The position numbers were made by a program, and so were the translations under genes. The notes beneath the pieces are model-generated. The model was not told the DNA's origin. It worked only from the letters and a program-made list of their open reading frames with translations, and did not search any database. This document shows, in pieces, positions 1-6,398 of a stretch of DNA of 16,279 nucleotides (the stretch's first letter is position 1; every line of letters starts with the position of its first letter). The stretch spans positions 1-16,279 of the forward strand of contig CAYJFD010000039.1 of assembly GCA_964369605.1 (NCBI GenBank). The letters are read 5' to 3'. This DNA is from CAYJFD01 sp964369605 (lineage in GTDB: Bacteria; Bacteroidota; Bacteroidia; Bacteroidales; UBA932).

Positions 1-156
1 TGCAGCAGATAACGTATCTACTAGTAAAATATGATTTTGCGCTTTTAGAAGACTATCCCACTGTTTAGCTTGTTTTTCATGCTGGCCATCTCTCTGATAA
101 CTACTATTACACGCCAGAATTACGAAGAAAATTAATATATATTTACAGTGTTTCAT
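1..156 (-). CDS. Unrecognised lipoprotein, N-terminal part (cut by the left edge)
   Basis: Reading the minus strand from the ATG at 156 gives 52 codons with no stop to the first base of the window, so the gene continues outside. The N-terminus is a classic lipoprotein signal peptide: a short basic start (M-K-H-C-K), a hydrophobic run of about 10 residues, and the lipobox I-L-A-C with the acylated cysteine at residue 16. The mature part is charged and Gln/Lys-rich, with a helix-like stretch (Q-W-D-S-L-L-K-A-Q), and I do not recognise a family from so little. Support for a real gene comes from a well-matched Bacteroidota promoter at 185-215, which would give a leader of about 20 nt, and from its position after the terminator at 229-262. 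The leader start contains a small inverted repeat (CGTTT-N3-AAACG, 169-181). An N-terminal TPR-type lipoprotein is one possibility but is not shown here. Confidence 0.7.
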   Translation of the reverse strand, partial: MKHCKYILIFFVILACNSSYQRDGQHEKQAKQWDSLLKAQNHILLVDTLSAA

Positions 157-184
157 TTATAGCCTAGTCGTTTCTCAAACGCTG

Positions 185-215
185 CAAAAGTACAAAAAAT
201 ATACAACTAGGCAAG
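185..215 (-). promoter_or_regulatory. Bacteroidota-type promoter of the left-edge lipoprotein gene
   Basis: On the minus strand, CTTG (212-215) is followed after exactly 19 bp by TACTTTTG (185-192). This fits the Bacteroidota housekeeping promoter (TTTG, about 19 bp, TAnnTTTG) with one mismatch in the upstream box. Transcription would start near 178, about 20 nt before the ATG at 156. Confidence 0.6.
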
Positions 216-228
216 CTACATATAACAA

Positions 229-262
229 AGACTACCTAAGGCTATTTCTCCTTAGGTAGTCT
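229..262 (-). terminator. Rho-independent-type terminator of the lipoprotein operon
   Basis: A perfect 13-bp stem (AGACTACCTAAGG at 229-241 and its complement at 250-262) encloses an 8-nt loop. On the minus strand it is followed by a short, interrupted T-run. It lies 20 nt after the stop codon of the 996-residue LRR lipoprotein gene and before the promoter of the next gene on the same strand. Confidence 0.75.
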
Positions 263-282
263 CCCGAAATTAATATAACAAA

Positions 283-3273
283 TTATTTAACCATTATGCT
301 CTTGAATTCTCCGATGTTTATATCACTTTTAACTCCCTCTGAATCAACGTAAGGCACTGTCCAAGTTTTACCAGCTTCGTCCACCGTTGTGCCATTATTA
401 GCACCTGTGATTAGATCTATATTTGCTAGGCCTGAAGTATCTATTGCATTCTCTTCCATACTCATAAGAGTGGATGTAGTCGCTAGTGTTATAGTCGCCA
501 GCGAAGTTGAACTAAATGCCCAACCTTCAATAGTTTCCACATTTGGCAGCTTTATATCGACTAATGAACCACAGTAATTAAATGCCGTTGCTTTAATAAT
601 TCTTGCTGAAGGTAATTCAACACTCTCTAAGGCAGAACAATACTCGAATGCCTTTTTTCCTACTTCTTCCACCTTCGGTAGATTTAGACTAGTTAGTGCA
701 TTACAGTAATAAAACGATTGTTCCCCTAATGTTATTAGTTCTGGTAAATCTAAAGCTGTTAGTTTTGGATTATAGTAGAATGAATTATATCCTATAGTTT
801 CAAGTTTAGGGAAGTTTAATGATGCTAGTACAGAACAATAATTAAATGCGTTATCTCCAATAGTTTTAACTTTCGGACCTTCAACTGCTACCATATTGTT
901 TAGAGGAGAGTATAATGCTACTACAAATGCATCATTTGGAATAGAGGTCATCTTACTTAATACTAATGTAATGTCTCTTCCTGCACTATTAATAGCGTTT
1001 CTTAATCTAGAGAAATATTCTGCAGATACTGCTGTCTCATCTTTAATAATCCAGATGTCTCCTTCGATTGTTGTACCATCCTCTGGAATATTTGCTAGAG
1101 TATAGCCTGGTTCGATATGAATAGTTGCTCCAGTTATAGATTTAAATGGTCCTACCTCTAGAGTTTCAGTAGCTCCTTCGCTTTGATAAGGAACATTCCA
1201 CTTTGTCTGGGTCTCGTCAGTTGTTGTTCCATTATTTTCAGCAGTAATTAAGTCAATATTAGCTGCGACAAAGTTATCCAATGCATCTGGACTCATGCTG
1301 ATTAGAGTTGAGTTCGTCGCTAGAGTCATAGAAGTGATAGAACTTGCATTAAATGCCCAATCCTCTATCGTTTCTACATTTGGAAGTTTAATATCTACTA
1401 GTGAACCGCAGTGGTTAAATGCTGCTACACCAACTGTTTTCACTGCAGGAAACTCTACACTTTCTAAAGCTGAACAATACTCGAATGCCTTCTTTCCTAA
1501 TACTTCCATTTTAGGAAGCTCCACAGTTGTTAGTGCATTACAATAATAAAATGCTTGCTCTCCTAATGTTACTAGCTCTGGTAAGTTCACAGTTGTTAGC
1601 TTAGGATTGTAATAGAATGAATTATATCCTATAGTTTCTAGGCTAGGGAAGTTTAAAGAAGCTAGTACAGAACAATAATTAAATGCATCATCTCCAATAG
1701 ATGTAACTCTTGGTCCTTCTATTGCTACCATATTATTTAATGGAGAATATAATGCGACTACAAATGCGCTATTAGGAATAGATGTTAGGTTAGTAAATAC
1801 TACTGATATCTCTCTTCCTGCGCTATTAATAGCATTTCTTAATCTAGAGAAATATTCTGCTGATACTGCTGTCTCATCTTTAATGATCCAGATATCTTCT
1901 TCGATAGTTGAACCATCCTCTGGGATATCTGCTAGCATATAACCCTCTTCGATAGGAGCATCACCTCCTATAACTGAAGCAAAAGGTCCGAACTCTATAG
2001 ATGTGTTACCAAAAGGAACAATCCATTTATTATCTTCCACAAAAGTATTATTTGCATTTCCAGTGGTAAGTGTAATCTTACTTAGATTCACGCCTTCAAA
2101 GGCCTTAACATCCACATTCTCTACGACTGAGCTTGTAGCTAATGTTAATTCTGTCAAACCAGTACAAACAGCAAAACTATTTTCGCCAATAGTCTCTACC
2201 ATTGGAATGTTTGCGCTTCTCATAGCTATACATCCTGAGAATGCCTGCTTAACTACAGTCTTTACCTTTGGAAGATCTACCTCTTGAAGAGCAGGATTAT
2301 TAAAAAATGCTGATTCACCCACTTCTTCTAAATTATCTAACTTAACTGTCTTTAATTCATCACAGAATGAGATAGAACCTGTTCCTATTAATTTAGCCTT
2401 TGGTAATTCTACACTCTCTAATTTAATGCAAAACGAAATAGACCATTGCTCTGCTTCTTCTACCTCAGGAAGAACTAATTCAGTCAAACTTGAATTACCC
2501 ATAAAGGCAGAATTAGAAAGCTTTTTCATTTTATTCAACTTCGCAGAAGACATAGAAGTATAACCTAAAGCTCCATATCCCATAGAAGTAGCCTCAGGAG
2601 CCTCAACACTTACTAATGATCTAGGAATATGTGCTTCAAAAGAAGCTCCTTTATCTATAAGTAATTGAGTATCGAAGAAAGCATAATAAGGAATTTCTTT
2701 CATATTCTTTAAGATAATAGAAATCTTTCTTCCTGCATTATCTGCCTCAACTAGTGCATCATATAATAACTTAAAGTCTCCTTCTCCTTCAATCATTGGC
2801 TTATTACCTGAGTCATACGGAGAACCATTAGTAAATTTAAGTTCTCTTACACCACTTTGTGCACTTTCATCCGTGATTATCCATAAATCTTCTTTTGGCA
2901 AATTCTGTGGATCTATTGAATTTAAAGCAAACTCACTTGGTGCTATAAGTGCAACAGTTACATTACATATATCTTTTATCGAAGGATTTTCACTACTAGA
3001 AACTGTAATTTTTGCTTCTCCTCCAGCTATTGCAGAAACTAAACCATCAGGGCTTACTGTCGCCACCTCTATATTATCTGAAACCCACTCAAGGTTTTTA
3101 TTTGTTGCCGTTTCAGGGCTGATAGTAGCAGTTAGTTGTTTTTCTTGTCCGACTTCTAGTGCTATAGATTTTTCTGCTAAAGCAATATCAGTAACTGGTA
3201 CTTTTTCTTCTTCACAAGCTATGAAAAGAACGCAAGATAAAATTGCGAATAGGAATAAGGATAACTTTTTCAT
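283..3273 (-). CDS. Large lipoprotein with Big_2 domain and BspA-like leucine-rich repeats
   Basis: A 996-residue predicted surface lipoprotein. The signal peptide ends in the lipobox F-I-A-C with Cys20, followed by three glutamates, which resembles the acidic export signal of surface lipoproteins in this phylum. Residues about 26-107 form a bacterial Ig-like (Big_2) domain with the usual V-x-D-I start and A-T-V-S-x-x-G-x-V motif. The rest is LRR_5 (BspA/TpLRR type) repeats with the pattern L-P-x-x-x-x-I-x-x-x-A-F-x-x-C-x-x-L. These form three modules: a divergent one (about 127-437) and two near-copies (443-714 and 722-994). Each module starts with a W-I-I-x-D-E segment and ends with a G-P-F-x-S-[IV] or G-E-F-K-S-I strand. 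BspA-type proteins are known adhesins that bind host matrix or other bacteria; that role here is inferred. It is the last gene of a three-gene operon, 36 nt after its neighbour. Confidence 0.9.
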   Translation of the reverse strand: MKKLSLFLFAILSCVLFIACEEEKVPVTDIALAEKSIALEVGQEKQLTATISPETATNKNLEWVSDNIEVATVSPDGLVSAIAGGEAKITVSSSENPSIKDICNVTVALIAPSEFALNSIDPQNLPKEDLWIITDESAQSGVRELKFTNGSPYDSGNKPMIEGEGDFKLLYDALVEADNAGRKISIILKNMKEIPYYAFFDTQLLIDKGASFEAHIPRSLVSVEAPEATSMGYGALGYTSMSSAKLNKMKKLSNSAFMGNSSLTELVLPEVEEAEQWSISFCIKLESVELPKAKLIGTGSISFCDELKTVKLDNLEEVGESAFFNNPALQEVDLPKVKTVVKQAFSGCIAMRSANIPMVETIGENSFAVCTGLTELTLATSSVVENVDVKAFEGVNLSKITLTTGNANNTFVEDNKWIVPFGNTSIEFGPFASVIGGDAPIEEGYMLADIPEDGSTIEEDIWIIKDETAVSAEYFSRLRNAINSAGREISVVFTNLTSIPNSAFVVALYSPLNNMVAIEGPRVTSIGDDAFNYCSVLASLNFPSLETIGYNSFYYNPKLTTVNLPELVTLGEQAFYYCNALTTVELPKMEVLGKKAFEYCSALESVEFPAVKTVGVAAFNHCGSLVDIKLPNVETIEDWAFNASSITSMTLATNSTLISMSPDALDNFVAANIDLITAENNGTTTDETQTKWNVPYQSEGATETLEVGPFKSITGATIHIEPGYTLANIPEDGTTIEGDIWIIKDETAVSAEYFSRLRNAINSAGRDITLVLSKMTSIPNDAFVVALYSPLNNMVAVEGPKVKTIGDNAFNYCSVLASLNFPKLETIGYNSFYYNPKLTALDLPELITLGEQSFYYCNALTSLNLPKVEEVGKKAFEYCSALESVELPSARIIKATAFNYCGSLVDIKLPNVETIEGWAFSSTSLATITLATTSTLMSMEENAIDTSGLANIDLITGANNGTTVDEAGKTWTVPYVDSEGVKSDINIGEFKSIMVK
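289..1947 (-). repeat. Two tandem 837-bp intragenic repeats in the LRR lipoprotein gene
   Basis: Codons 443-714 (1132-1947) and 722-994 (289-1110) are near-copies offset by exactly 279 codons. For example, the segment encoding Y-F-S-R-L-R-N-A-I-N-S-A-G-R recurs unchanged at this offset. Differences are concentrated in short patches. This indicates a fairly recent in-frame duplication, and such repeats can recombine to change protein length. Confidence 0.9.
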
Positions 3274-3309
3274 TTTGATTTTTTATAGTTAATTGTGGTT
3301 AATGTTTTT

Positions 3310-4464
3310 CTAATATTTGATGAATGCACGCACTCTACATACATCTATTTTATAAGACTGAAACTCGATAGGATCTTTACTAAAATTAATTTTAAATGCG
3401 TCAATTTTTCCGATTTCGGTTGAGCACCAATAATTCTCGGTCTTTGAGATCTGGTCTGAATCACTAACGGATGCAAGTGTTTGATTTATCTTATCTATAT
3501 GTTCAGCTATTCCTGTCATCTCGTACGCTGCTGGGAGATACCATACTCCATATAAGCCTGACGAATAAACTTGTCCTTTAGGATTCATATCATGAATGTA
3601 ATCAAAAGCTGGGTAGTTCAGGTAGTTTCCTGTTTTAGCATTTGCCCAAGCTGCTCCCATATTTGCCAAACCGTCTTCGTACGAGCCAGCTTCTAAGATT
3701 TCAGCATCCCACACTTCATACAGAAGACTATATCCTCTAGTCCACTCCTCTAACGCTAACACCACACCTGAGGCGCCATTATGCGTAGTAGACGCTACTA
3801 CTCCTATTGGTTCTTGACTATTAGGGAATAAATCCCCGATCTCATAATAAACACATACAGGCTGTGAGATATTTACTTCTACATACTTGTCTTCCACTTG
3901 AACTCTTACAACTGCGTCTCTTTGAGCATCATCATTTAATGTTGTCACTGCAGTTATAACTAAGGTATCTAACTGATTATCTTGCGACACTTCCGTAGTG
4001 CACCAATCAGAATCAGAAGAAACCTCTACACTCCAAGGTTTATTTGTGAGTACTTTAATTACAACATCTCCACCTATACTATGAGTAGAATTATCTTCAT
4101 CGGTTTGTAGCTCTACTACTGTCTGCTCATCTTGTTCTATTAGCACCTCTAGCCTTTTTTCTCTAGTAGTAATCACAAGCATACCTGCTCTATAGTCTCC
4201 TTCATTTTCTTCGATATCTATGTTAAATGTCGCGGCACCGGCTGGCCCACTATAGTCATCTATCTCACACCACTTTGTTCCAGCAACAAGCTCTGCTGTC
4301 CAACTATAATTCGTTTCAAACTCTACTTGAATTTGACCTCCTACTGACTTTACTGTATACGATTCTTCAGACAAAAGTGTTGCTTCAGTGGGTACTTCTA
4401 TTACCTCTTTTTCACAGCTGCAAATTAAGACTAGTGAAAGTATTATTAATATATATTTTTTCAT
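3310..4464 (-). CDS. BACON-domain lipoprotein with Lcl/DUF1566-like C-terminal domain
   Basis: A 384-residue predicted lipoprotein. The signal peptide has a probable lipobox I-C-S-C with Cys17, then E-K-E. Two BACON (Bacteroidetes-associated carbohydrate-binding often N-terminal) domains follow at about residues 30-113 and 115-202. Each has the typical G-G-x-x-x-V-x-F/V-x-T-N-x-x-W core and ends in a [I]-x-Q strand. The C-terminal region (about 206-384) starts Y-E-I-G-D-L-F-P-N, contains V-W-Y-L-P-A-A-Y-E-M and Y-W-C-S-T-E, and ends V-R-A-F, which resembles the Lcl/DUF1566 fold found at the end of many Bacteroidota surface lipoproteins. The upstream neighbour has the same architecture with one more BACON domain, so the two are paralogues. 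The gene starts 11 nt after that neighbour, which supports co-transcription. BACON domains are thought to bind glycans or act as spacers. The ligand cannot be told from sequence. Confidence 0.85.
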   Translation of the reverse strand: MKKYILIILSLVLICSCEKEVIEVPTEATLLSEESYTVKSVGGQIQVEFETNYSWTAELVAGTKWCEIDDYSGPAGAATFNIDIEENEGDYRAGMLVITTREKRLEVLIEQDEQTVVELQTDEDNSTHSIGGDVVIKVLTNKPWSVEVSSDSDWCTTEVSQDNQLDTLVITAVTTLNDDAQRDAVVRVQVEDKYVEVNISQPVCVYYEIGDLFPNSQEPIGVVASTTHNGASGVVLALEEWTRGYSLLYEVWDAEILEAGSYEDGLANMGAAWANAKTGNYLNYPAFDYIHDMNPKGQVYSSGLYGVWYLPAAYEMTGIAEHIDKINQTLASVSDSDQISKTENYWCSTEIGKIDAFKINFSKDPIEFQSYKIDVCRVRAFIKY

Positions 4465-4475
4465 TTTTTCTGTTG

Positions 4476-5909
4476 TTAAAATTCGTAAACTGCTCTAATT
4501 AATCTAGTAAATAATTCTTTTTCATGATCTCCGCCATTACTTCCATCCCAAAAACTCACATAATACATATTGTCAGCATCAGCCTCTGTAGATGACATAT
4601 AGACACTGCCCGATAAAAAGTCTTTTCCTTGCTGAGTTAAGGTACTATTTACTTTATCTTTTACTTTTAATAATTCTAATAGCTCATTCTGTGCCGCAAA
4701 ATACCAGACATTCTTCTGTCCACTTTTGTAGTTGTTAACATCTATCCCGGCATTAACATTCATTTGATGAACTTTATGAAAACCAGCATAGTCTTCTTGA
4801 TAATTCTCGATTTCAAATATCTTTGACATATTATAAAGTCCATCATCTAATGAATTTGCACCCGTAAGAACTCCCTCAGGTCCCCAGAATTCATCAAACT
4901 GCTCAAATGATACGATCTTTCCTCCATCTCCTTTTGGATCTATGTAGAAAACAACGCCTATCGGAGCCTCTGCATTTGGATATAAATCCCCGATAAAATA
5001 TGCATTTTCTGATGGCATAGCACTCTGTACTATCTCTACTATTTCTTCTGCACCGTCACAAGCGATAGTTATTTTAGTTTTTCTTTCTTGTGTTTTAGTA
5101 TTAGGCTCAAAGGTTGCTATTATCCTTAGGGACTCTCCTGCCATTCCACTTGTAGGTGAAATATAGCTCCATGCAGAACCTTCTGAGACATGCGCTGTCC
5201 ATCCTTTATTTATTTTAAATACGATTTCGATCTTTCCCCCGATATAATTAATCGCATCATTTTGATTTGAAATAAAATTAATTTGTCCGCCTTCTGTCTG
5301 CGTTACAACAAGAGTTATCTCTTCATCCTCGGCAATTAATTTTATCCTCGCACTTCGCGAATTCCCTGTATTTGGGGCTACGACTACATCAAGTGTGATT
5401 TCTTCTGATGCCACTCCTTCGCTCTGGCTCAACTCGACCCAAGAATCTTCACTACTTTGCTCAGCTCTCCAATTCTTATTTGAGGTAAATTTCACTTTTT
5501 TTGTTTCCCCTGCAGCCTTTACTGAACCAGGAATATTCTCTATCATACTTATTTCTGCTCCCTCCTCTTGACTAATGATTATAGTTGAATATTTATATCC
5601 AGAGGTTATTCTAACGCTTGCATCTCTTGCTGCATCTGGATTTTTATCCATTTTCAAACTTATCTTATTCTGGCCTGCCTCACCGAACAAGGTATCTATA
5701 TGGCACCATTGGTCACCAAACAACACTTCAGCTGTCCACGAGTCATTTACTTCAAATTGTATTTCCGAAGTACCTCCTTCTCCTTTAAATAAGAGTTCTT
5801 TTTCGGATAATAGATTTATTTCAATATCTTTTTCCATTGTCGTATCCTGACAGGACACCAAAACGAAAAAGAAAGAAATTAATGTTAAGATGTACGATCT
5901 AATTTTCAT
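4476..5909 (-). CDS. Triple-BACON lipoprotein with Lcl/DUF1566-like C-terminal domain
   Basis: A 477-residue predicted lipoprotein and the first gene of the operon. The lipobox is L-V-S-C with Cys20. Three BACON domains occupy about residues 31-115, 118-204 and 208-297. The paired tryptophans are visible in each one (W58/W68, W147/W157, W237/W247), and each domain closes on a [IV]-x-[IV]-x-Q strand. The C-terminal domain (about 303-477) begins Y-F-I-G-D-L-Y-P-N, carries N-V-W-Y-F-A-A-Q-N-E-L and Y-M-S-S-T-E, and ends L-I-R-A-V-Y-E-F. It aligns with the C-terminus of the following gene. A -7 box TATATTTG lies at 5955-5962, giving a leader of roughly 40 nt. A tandem gene duplication followed by gain or loss of one BACON domain would explain the pair. 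The likely location is the outer membrane surface; the role is probably glycan or matrix binding, by inference. Confidence 0.85.
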   Translation of the reverse strand: MKIRSYILTLISFFFVLVSCQDTTMEKDIEINLLSEKELLFKGEGGTSEIQFEVNDSWTAEVLFGDQWCHIDTLFGEAGQNKISLKMDKNPDAARDASVRITSGYKYSTIIISQEEGAEISMIENIPGSVKAAGETKKVKFTSNKNWRAEQSSEDSWVELSQSEGVASEEITLDVVVAPNTGNSRSARIKLIAEDEEITLVVTQTEGGQINFISNQNDAINYIGGKIEIVFKINKGWTAHVSEGSAWSYISPTSGMAGESLRIIATFEPNTKTQERKTKITIACDGAEEIVEIVQSAMPSENAYFIGDLYPNAEAPIGVVFYIDPKGDGGKIVSFEQFDEFWGPEGVLTGANSLDDGLYNMSKIFEIENYQEDYAGFHKVHQMNVNAGIDVNNYKSGQKNVWYFAAQNELLELLKVKDKVNSTLTQQGKDFLSGSVYMSSTEADADNMYYVSFWDGSNGGDHEKELFTRLIRAVYEF

Positions 5910-5954
5910 GTTTGTTTTTACTTTAGGTAAGAGATAGTTTTTGTTTGTTTAATG

Positions 5955-5962
5955 CAAATATA
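5955..5962 (-). promoter_or_regulatory. Candidate -7 box of the three-lipoprotein operon
   Basis: TATATTTG on the minus strand matches the Bacteroidota TAnnTTTG element exactly and would place the start near 5948, about 39 nt before the ATG at 5909. No clear TTTG box is seen about 19 bp upstream, so this is only a candidate. Confidence 0.45.
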
Positions 5963-6230
5963 ATCTTTTGAGGGTGATATTTAATCGTAGATATAGTATC
6001 AAAATACAAAATATGCATTTTGAGCAGTAAAAATGTGATTTCTCAACACTTTAAGAGATATTATTTTTTCTTTCCACTACCATTTCTTGTTAAGACTTTA
6101 TGGATTAAATGATATATTTTTTGTCTCAAATTAGTCTTTTTACTTTAGATATCTCGGTCTTCATCTAAATCTTAAAGTTTAGAATTTCACAGATACTTCA
6201 CCTTTTGTTTACCTCTTTTACTAGTTATAA
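5963..6230. other. AT-rich intergenic stretch without recognised features
   Basis: This is the upstream part of the 489-bp divergent region between the lipoprotein operon and dnaK. I see no open reading frame with a credible start, no RNA gene and no clear repeat in it. Confidence 0.5.
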
Positions 6231-6256
6231 TGTCATAATAGTTTTGGCAAATGACA
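6231..6256. promoter_or_regulatory. Distal TGTCAT / ATGACA inverted half-sites upstream of dnaK
   Basis: TGTCAT (6231-6236) and ATGACA (6251-6256) are perfect 6-bp inverted arms separated by 14 bp. The half-site is the same TGACA/TGTCA sequence as in the compact palindrome at 6289-6301. Four half-sites thus lie within about 70 bp, upstream of the -24/-12 promoter candidate, where an enhancer-binding activator would sit. The binding protein is unknown. Confidence 0.35.
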
Positions 6257-6288
6257 TAGGCATTTTATTAAAACACCTAGCATATCGG

Positions 6289-6301
6289 TGACAGTTTGTC
6301 A
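6289..6301. promoter_or_regulatory. Palindromic operator candidate TGACA-GTT-TGTCA
   Basis: A perfect 5+3+5 palindrome ending 12 bp upstream of the -24 element of the dnaK promoter candidate. The same palindrome type occurs at 15918-15930 upstream of the Omp28-type gene. These are the only two I could find in the window by eye. It is probably a dimeric regulator site. Confidence 0.45.
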
Positions 6302-6313
6302 GTTTTTTCAGTA

Positions 6314-6329
6314 TGGCACAATCTTCGCT
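6314..6329 (+). promoter_or_regulatory. Sigma-54-like -24/-12 promoter candidate of dnaK
   Basis: TGGCAC-AATCT-TCGCT matches the sigma-54 (RpoN) consensus TGGCAC-N5-TTGCW with one mismatch (TCGC for TTGC). The invariant GG (6315-6316) and GC (6327-6328) have the required 10-bp spacing. The start would fall near 6340, leaving a leader of about 58 nt. An ordinary Bacteroidota -7 box is only partly matched here (TCGCTTTG at 6325-6332). No CIRCE (HrcA) element is seen. Confidence 0.5.
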
Positions 6330-6342
6330 TTGATATAGGATG

Positions 6343-6363
6343 AAAGCAGCAGATATCTGCTTT
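6343..6363 (+). promoter_or_regulatory. Palindrome/hairpin in the dnaK 5' leader
   Basis: AAAGCAG (6343-6349) and CTGCTTT (6357-6363) can pair as a 7-bp stem with a 7-nt loop. In another register, AGCAGATATCTGCT (6348-6361) is a perfect 14-bp palindrome. If transcription starts near 6340, the hairpin is at the very 5' end of the mRNA and is followed by an A-rich unpaired leader. It could stabilise the mRNA, sense temperature, or be a DNA operator; the sequence alone cannot decide. Confidence 0.4.
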
Positions 6364-6398
6364 ATAAATTTTAGCAACAACAAAAAAAATAAAATATT

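Noticed and set aside
389..2287. Plus-strand open frames opposite the LRR lipoprotein gene
   Set aside because: They are antisense shadows of a strongly biased repeat-coding strand, with no start signals or recognisable products.
283..5909. Polysaccharide-utilisation locus
   Set aside because: BACON domains are common in such loci, but no SusC/SusD pair, glycoside hydrolase or sensor regulator is present here.
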